Both the position numbers and the translations under genes were made by a program. Below the pieces are notes generated by a model. It ran no database searches. It was given only the letters and a program-made list of their open reading frames with translations, and was not told the DNA's origin. 22,108 nt of DNA from positions 1 to 22,108 of the IMG/VR virus record IMGVR_UViG_3300027608_002410; one strand, written 5' to 3'. The stretch is from a virus. Below are positions 20,130 through 22,108 of the stretch, piece by piece. Each line of letters opens with the position of its first letter. Position 1 is the stretch's first letter.

Positions 20130-22108
20130 TTATTGTTCGTCGATGGAAATCCAAAGCACGGCGATGTTTCCGGCGTAGGCGTCCGCGATTCCGTTTCGTT
20201 TCAGCCAAAGCGAAAGAAAGGTTGCCCCGGCGGTGATATTCCACTGCTGGGACGTGAATTTTTGCGGATAAGGCTGAGTCGCCGGTCCCGCTTGATTGAG
20301 ATTCTGCACAGGCGACCCGCCTCCCGCGCCCCAACCCGGCCCCGCCATGCTATTGGTCGCGCCGTCGATGGCGGTGGTTTTCCAGTCTAGGCCAACATCG
20401 AAGTTCACGTTGTCCGTGGATGATGCGCTGCCGACAAATACCACCGTGACTTTAGCGGAGCGACCGGCCCATTCCGCTGGGTCGAGCAGAATTTGAAATG
20501 TGGTATCCGCCGCGTTAGGCATATAAGCGCCCTGAAATGTGCTGCCCAACGCAGTGAAGCTGGGAAACCCCCCGCTGTTGTAGAGCAGAATGTCGCTGGC
20601 CGAAATATACGTGCGCTTTTTCGTGGCTATCCCGCCGACCGCGTTGGTGGCTAGCGCCAATGCCGTAGCAACGCCAGTTCCCAGCCCGCTGATACCAGTA
20701 GCCACAGGCAAGCCAGTGCAGCTTGTCAAGGTGCCGCTTGACGGTGTGCCGAGAACAGGAGTGGTCAGCGCCATGCTCGTAGCTGTGGTTCCGCTCGGAA
20801 GAGCCAGAACGCCAGTTACGCTGGTGTTAATTGTTGCGCTTCCGCTAGTGCTGCCGCGAAGAACCACGCTGCCGCCTGTGCCGCCATTTACTCCGAGAGT
20901 TGCACTGCTTGTTCCCGTCAGCGTCGTAAAAGCGCCAGTGTTTGGCGTAGTGCCGATGGGTCCCGGTGTGGTCAGCGCGGTGGCGATGTCTGCCGAGGCT
21001 ATCGCACGATAGGCAGGTGCGCCTGTTGTCGCCGTTGCGAACAACGCCTGCGTGGCGGTTGCGCTGGTGGCTGCTGTCACTACTACGGTGCCGGATAGGT
21101 TAGGGAGCGCGATGGACTTGTTCGTGCCGCTTGCCGCGCCAGTGAATGTTGTGCGCGTTCCGGTGACTCCTAGCTCAATGCTGCCAGTGCCTGTGGTGTT
21201 TATGGAGCCGCCGCCGCCGCTGGTGTTAATGTTGCCGCCATAAGTGGTGTCGATGTATCCGCCGCCTGTGGTGCTGATGTATCCGCCGTTGAAGCCGGTG
21301 TTTATGGAGCCGCCACCTTCGCGGGTGTCGATGTTGCCGCCGGGGGACGCACCGCCCCCCGATGTGTTGATGGAACCACCATTGCCACCGAAAGTTCCTG
21401 ATCCGCTAGTGTTGATGCTGCCTCCATTAGCCACATCGCCGCTAGTATCTATGTTGCCTCCACTGCCACCTTCATATGGGCCTCTCGTGTCTATGTAGCC
21501 TCCCTGACCCTCATCGCTGCTGGTGTTGATAAACCCGCCGGGGTACCAGCCTGATACGCTTTTAGTAGTAATGCTTCCACCGGGAAGTCCCGTAGAATGA
21601 CCAGCCGTGTCGATGCTGCCGCCGTTAGCGGAGGTGTTAATGCTGCCCTCCATCGTGAGCGTGCCAGAGCCTCCCGCTGAGATCGTGATGCCATTGATAC
21701 TAGTCGCCGTGGCTGCTCCCAGCACCGGAGCAACAAACGTCTTGTTTGTGATTCCAGCCAGTGTGTTGGTCTGGTCAAGGACTGTCTTGCCTTCGATTGA
21801 AAGCACGCCGCTGCTAGCCGTTAAAGTGTTTGCCGTAGCATGGCCCAGTTCGATGCTGCCAACTCCGATTGCGGTAGTGGTAGATGCTGTGATACCAGAA
21901 ACAGGGAGCCCAGTGCAGTTTGTTAACGTGCCGCTTGATGGAGTGCCAAGTATTGGAGTTACAAGCGTCGGCGTGTTGGTCATCACTACGTTGCCAGTGC
22001 CGCTGGTAGAAAGCACTTGTGGCACACCGTTGCTTGCTGTGCTGCGGCCCAGCACTTTTACGCCTGCGCTTGCGTCAATGTTTAGCCCTAGATTTGTAAT
22101 CCCTTGGA
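20130..22108 (-). CDS. Tail fibre/receptor-binding protein, N-terminus cut by window edge
   Basis: More than 650 residues, open to the right edge (the frame runs on as far as the last base), so the N-terminal virion-attachment part is missing. The chain is Gly/Ser/Thr-rich. Two segments carry the phage-fibre motif TPVLGTPSSGTLTSCTGLP (one reads TPILGTPSSGTLTNCTGLP). Between them is an array of GG-x-I-(N/D)-T repeats, probably a beta-solenoid shaft. The C-terminal 160 residues (from KKRTYISASDILLYNSGG) are a different, non-repetitive beta domain with aromatic patches, the likely receptor-binding head. The Ala-rich coiled-coil gene follows after four bases. Fibre function is clear from the repeats; the receptor is unknown. 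Confidence 0.85.
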   Translation of the reverse strand, partial: QGITNLGLNIDASAGVKVLGRSTASNGVPQVLSTSGTGNVVMTNTPTLVTPILGTPSSGTLTNCTGLPVSGITASTTTAIGVGSIELGHATANTLTASSGVLSIEGKTVLDQTNTLAGITNKTFVAPVLGAATATSINGITISAGGSGTLTMEGSINTSANGGSIDTAGHSTGLPGGSITTKSVSGWYPGGFINTSSDEGQGGYIDTRGPYEGGSGGNIDTSGDVANGGSINTSGSGTFGGNGGSINTSGGGASPGGNIDTREGGGSINTGFNGGYISTTGGGYIDTTYGGNINTSGGGGSINTTGTGSIELGVTGTRTTFTGAASGTNKSIALPNLSGTVVVTAATSATATQALFATATTGAPAYRAIASADIATALTTPGPIGTTPNTGAFTTLTGTSSATLGVNGGTGGSVVLRGSTSGSATINTSVTGVLALPSGTTATSMALTTPVLGTPSSGTLTSCTGLPVATGISGLGTGVATALALATNAVGGIATKKRTYISASDILLYNSGGFPSFTALGSTFQGAYMPNAADTTFQILLDPAEWAGRSAKVTVVFVGSASSTDNVNFDVGLDWKTTAIDGATNSMAGPGWGAGGGSPVQNLNQAGPATQPYPQKFTSQQWNITAGATFLSLWLKRNGIADAYAGNIAVLWISIDEQ
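21186..21655 (-). repeat. GG-x-I-(N/D)-T coding repeat array in the tail fibre
   Basis: The array holds about 14 irregularly spaced copies of a six-residue core: GGSINT, GGNIDT, GGYIDT, GGFINT, GGSIDT, GGSITT, GGYIST, GGNINT and one EGSINT. Gaps of about 3-13 residues rich in Gly, Ser and Tyr separate them. The DNA core is degenerate (for example GGAGGCAGCATCAACAC-like variants), so it is protein-level selection more than fresh duplication. Spacing suits turns of a beta-solenoid. Confidence 0.85.

Noticed and set aside
1-22108. tRNA genes, rRNA, insertion sequences, integrase, attachment sites, reverse transcriptase of a diversity-generating element
   Set aside because: Looked for on both strands by eye; no cloverleaf-like block, transposase, recombinase or reverse-transcriptase motif was found. 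Reading by eye cannot exclude a degenerate tRNA.

Overview
The window is a piece of a tailed-bacteriophage genome (or a prophage). Capsid, scaffold, tail, lysis and replication/recombination genes are packed tightly together, and no cellular housekeeping gene, rRNA or tRNA was seen. Both ends cut through genes: a SNF2-type helicase on the left and a tail-fibre protein on the right. The host is not identified by the sequence. Almost no start codon has a Shine-Dalgarno (SD) sequence in front of it. Many genes start inside the stop codon of the gene before them. This suggests a host that makes little use of SD signals, such as Bacteroidota or another SD-poor lineage; that is inference. Portal, terminase, tape measure, DNA polymerase and integrase are not in the window, so tail type and lifestyle stay open.

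Layout, left to right. (a) 1-1365, + strand: C-terminal half of a SNF2 helicase, then a small zinc-ribbon protein, then an intrinsic terminator. (b) 1370-8295, - strand: a ten-gene early operon read from right to left: an SSB-like protein, a Rad50/SMC-like ATPase, a winged-helix-like protein, a UvrD-type helicase, two unknown proteins, a RusA-like resolvase whose two halves lie in different frames, a small Cys-rich protein, an HNH nuclease and a SWIM zinc-finger protein. Successive genes overlap by four bases at every junction (one of them depends on a TTG start). (c) 8296-8491: the boundary between late and early modules, with a terminator, two perfect palindromes, a candidate promoter and a CCAA-repeat leader. 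(d) 8492-22108, - strand: late genes, read from right to left: tail fibre (partial), Ala-rich coiled-coil protein, lysis genes (TM/coiled-coil protein, likely unimolecular spanin, likely holin, CHAP endolysin), two unknowns, scaffold, N4-gp56-like major capsid protein, a HeH/SAP-like protein, a probable head-tail adaptor, a large virion protein, a tail protein with a collagen-like Gly-Pro-Thr end, a glycosyltransferase and a small virion protein.

How it fits together: the early operon and the convergent SNF2 gene supply DNA replication, recombination and repair. The late operon builds the head on a scaffold, adds adaptor and tail, probably sugar-decorates the collagen-like tail, and lyses a Gram-negative-type host. 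The points most worth a second look are the RusA frame switch, the collagen-like tail beside a glycosyltransferase, the CCAA tetranucleotide repeats just ahead of the SSB and capsid starts, and the signal-peptide-like N-terminus of the capsid protein.
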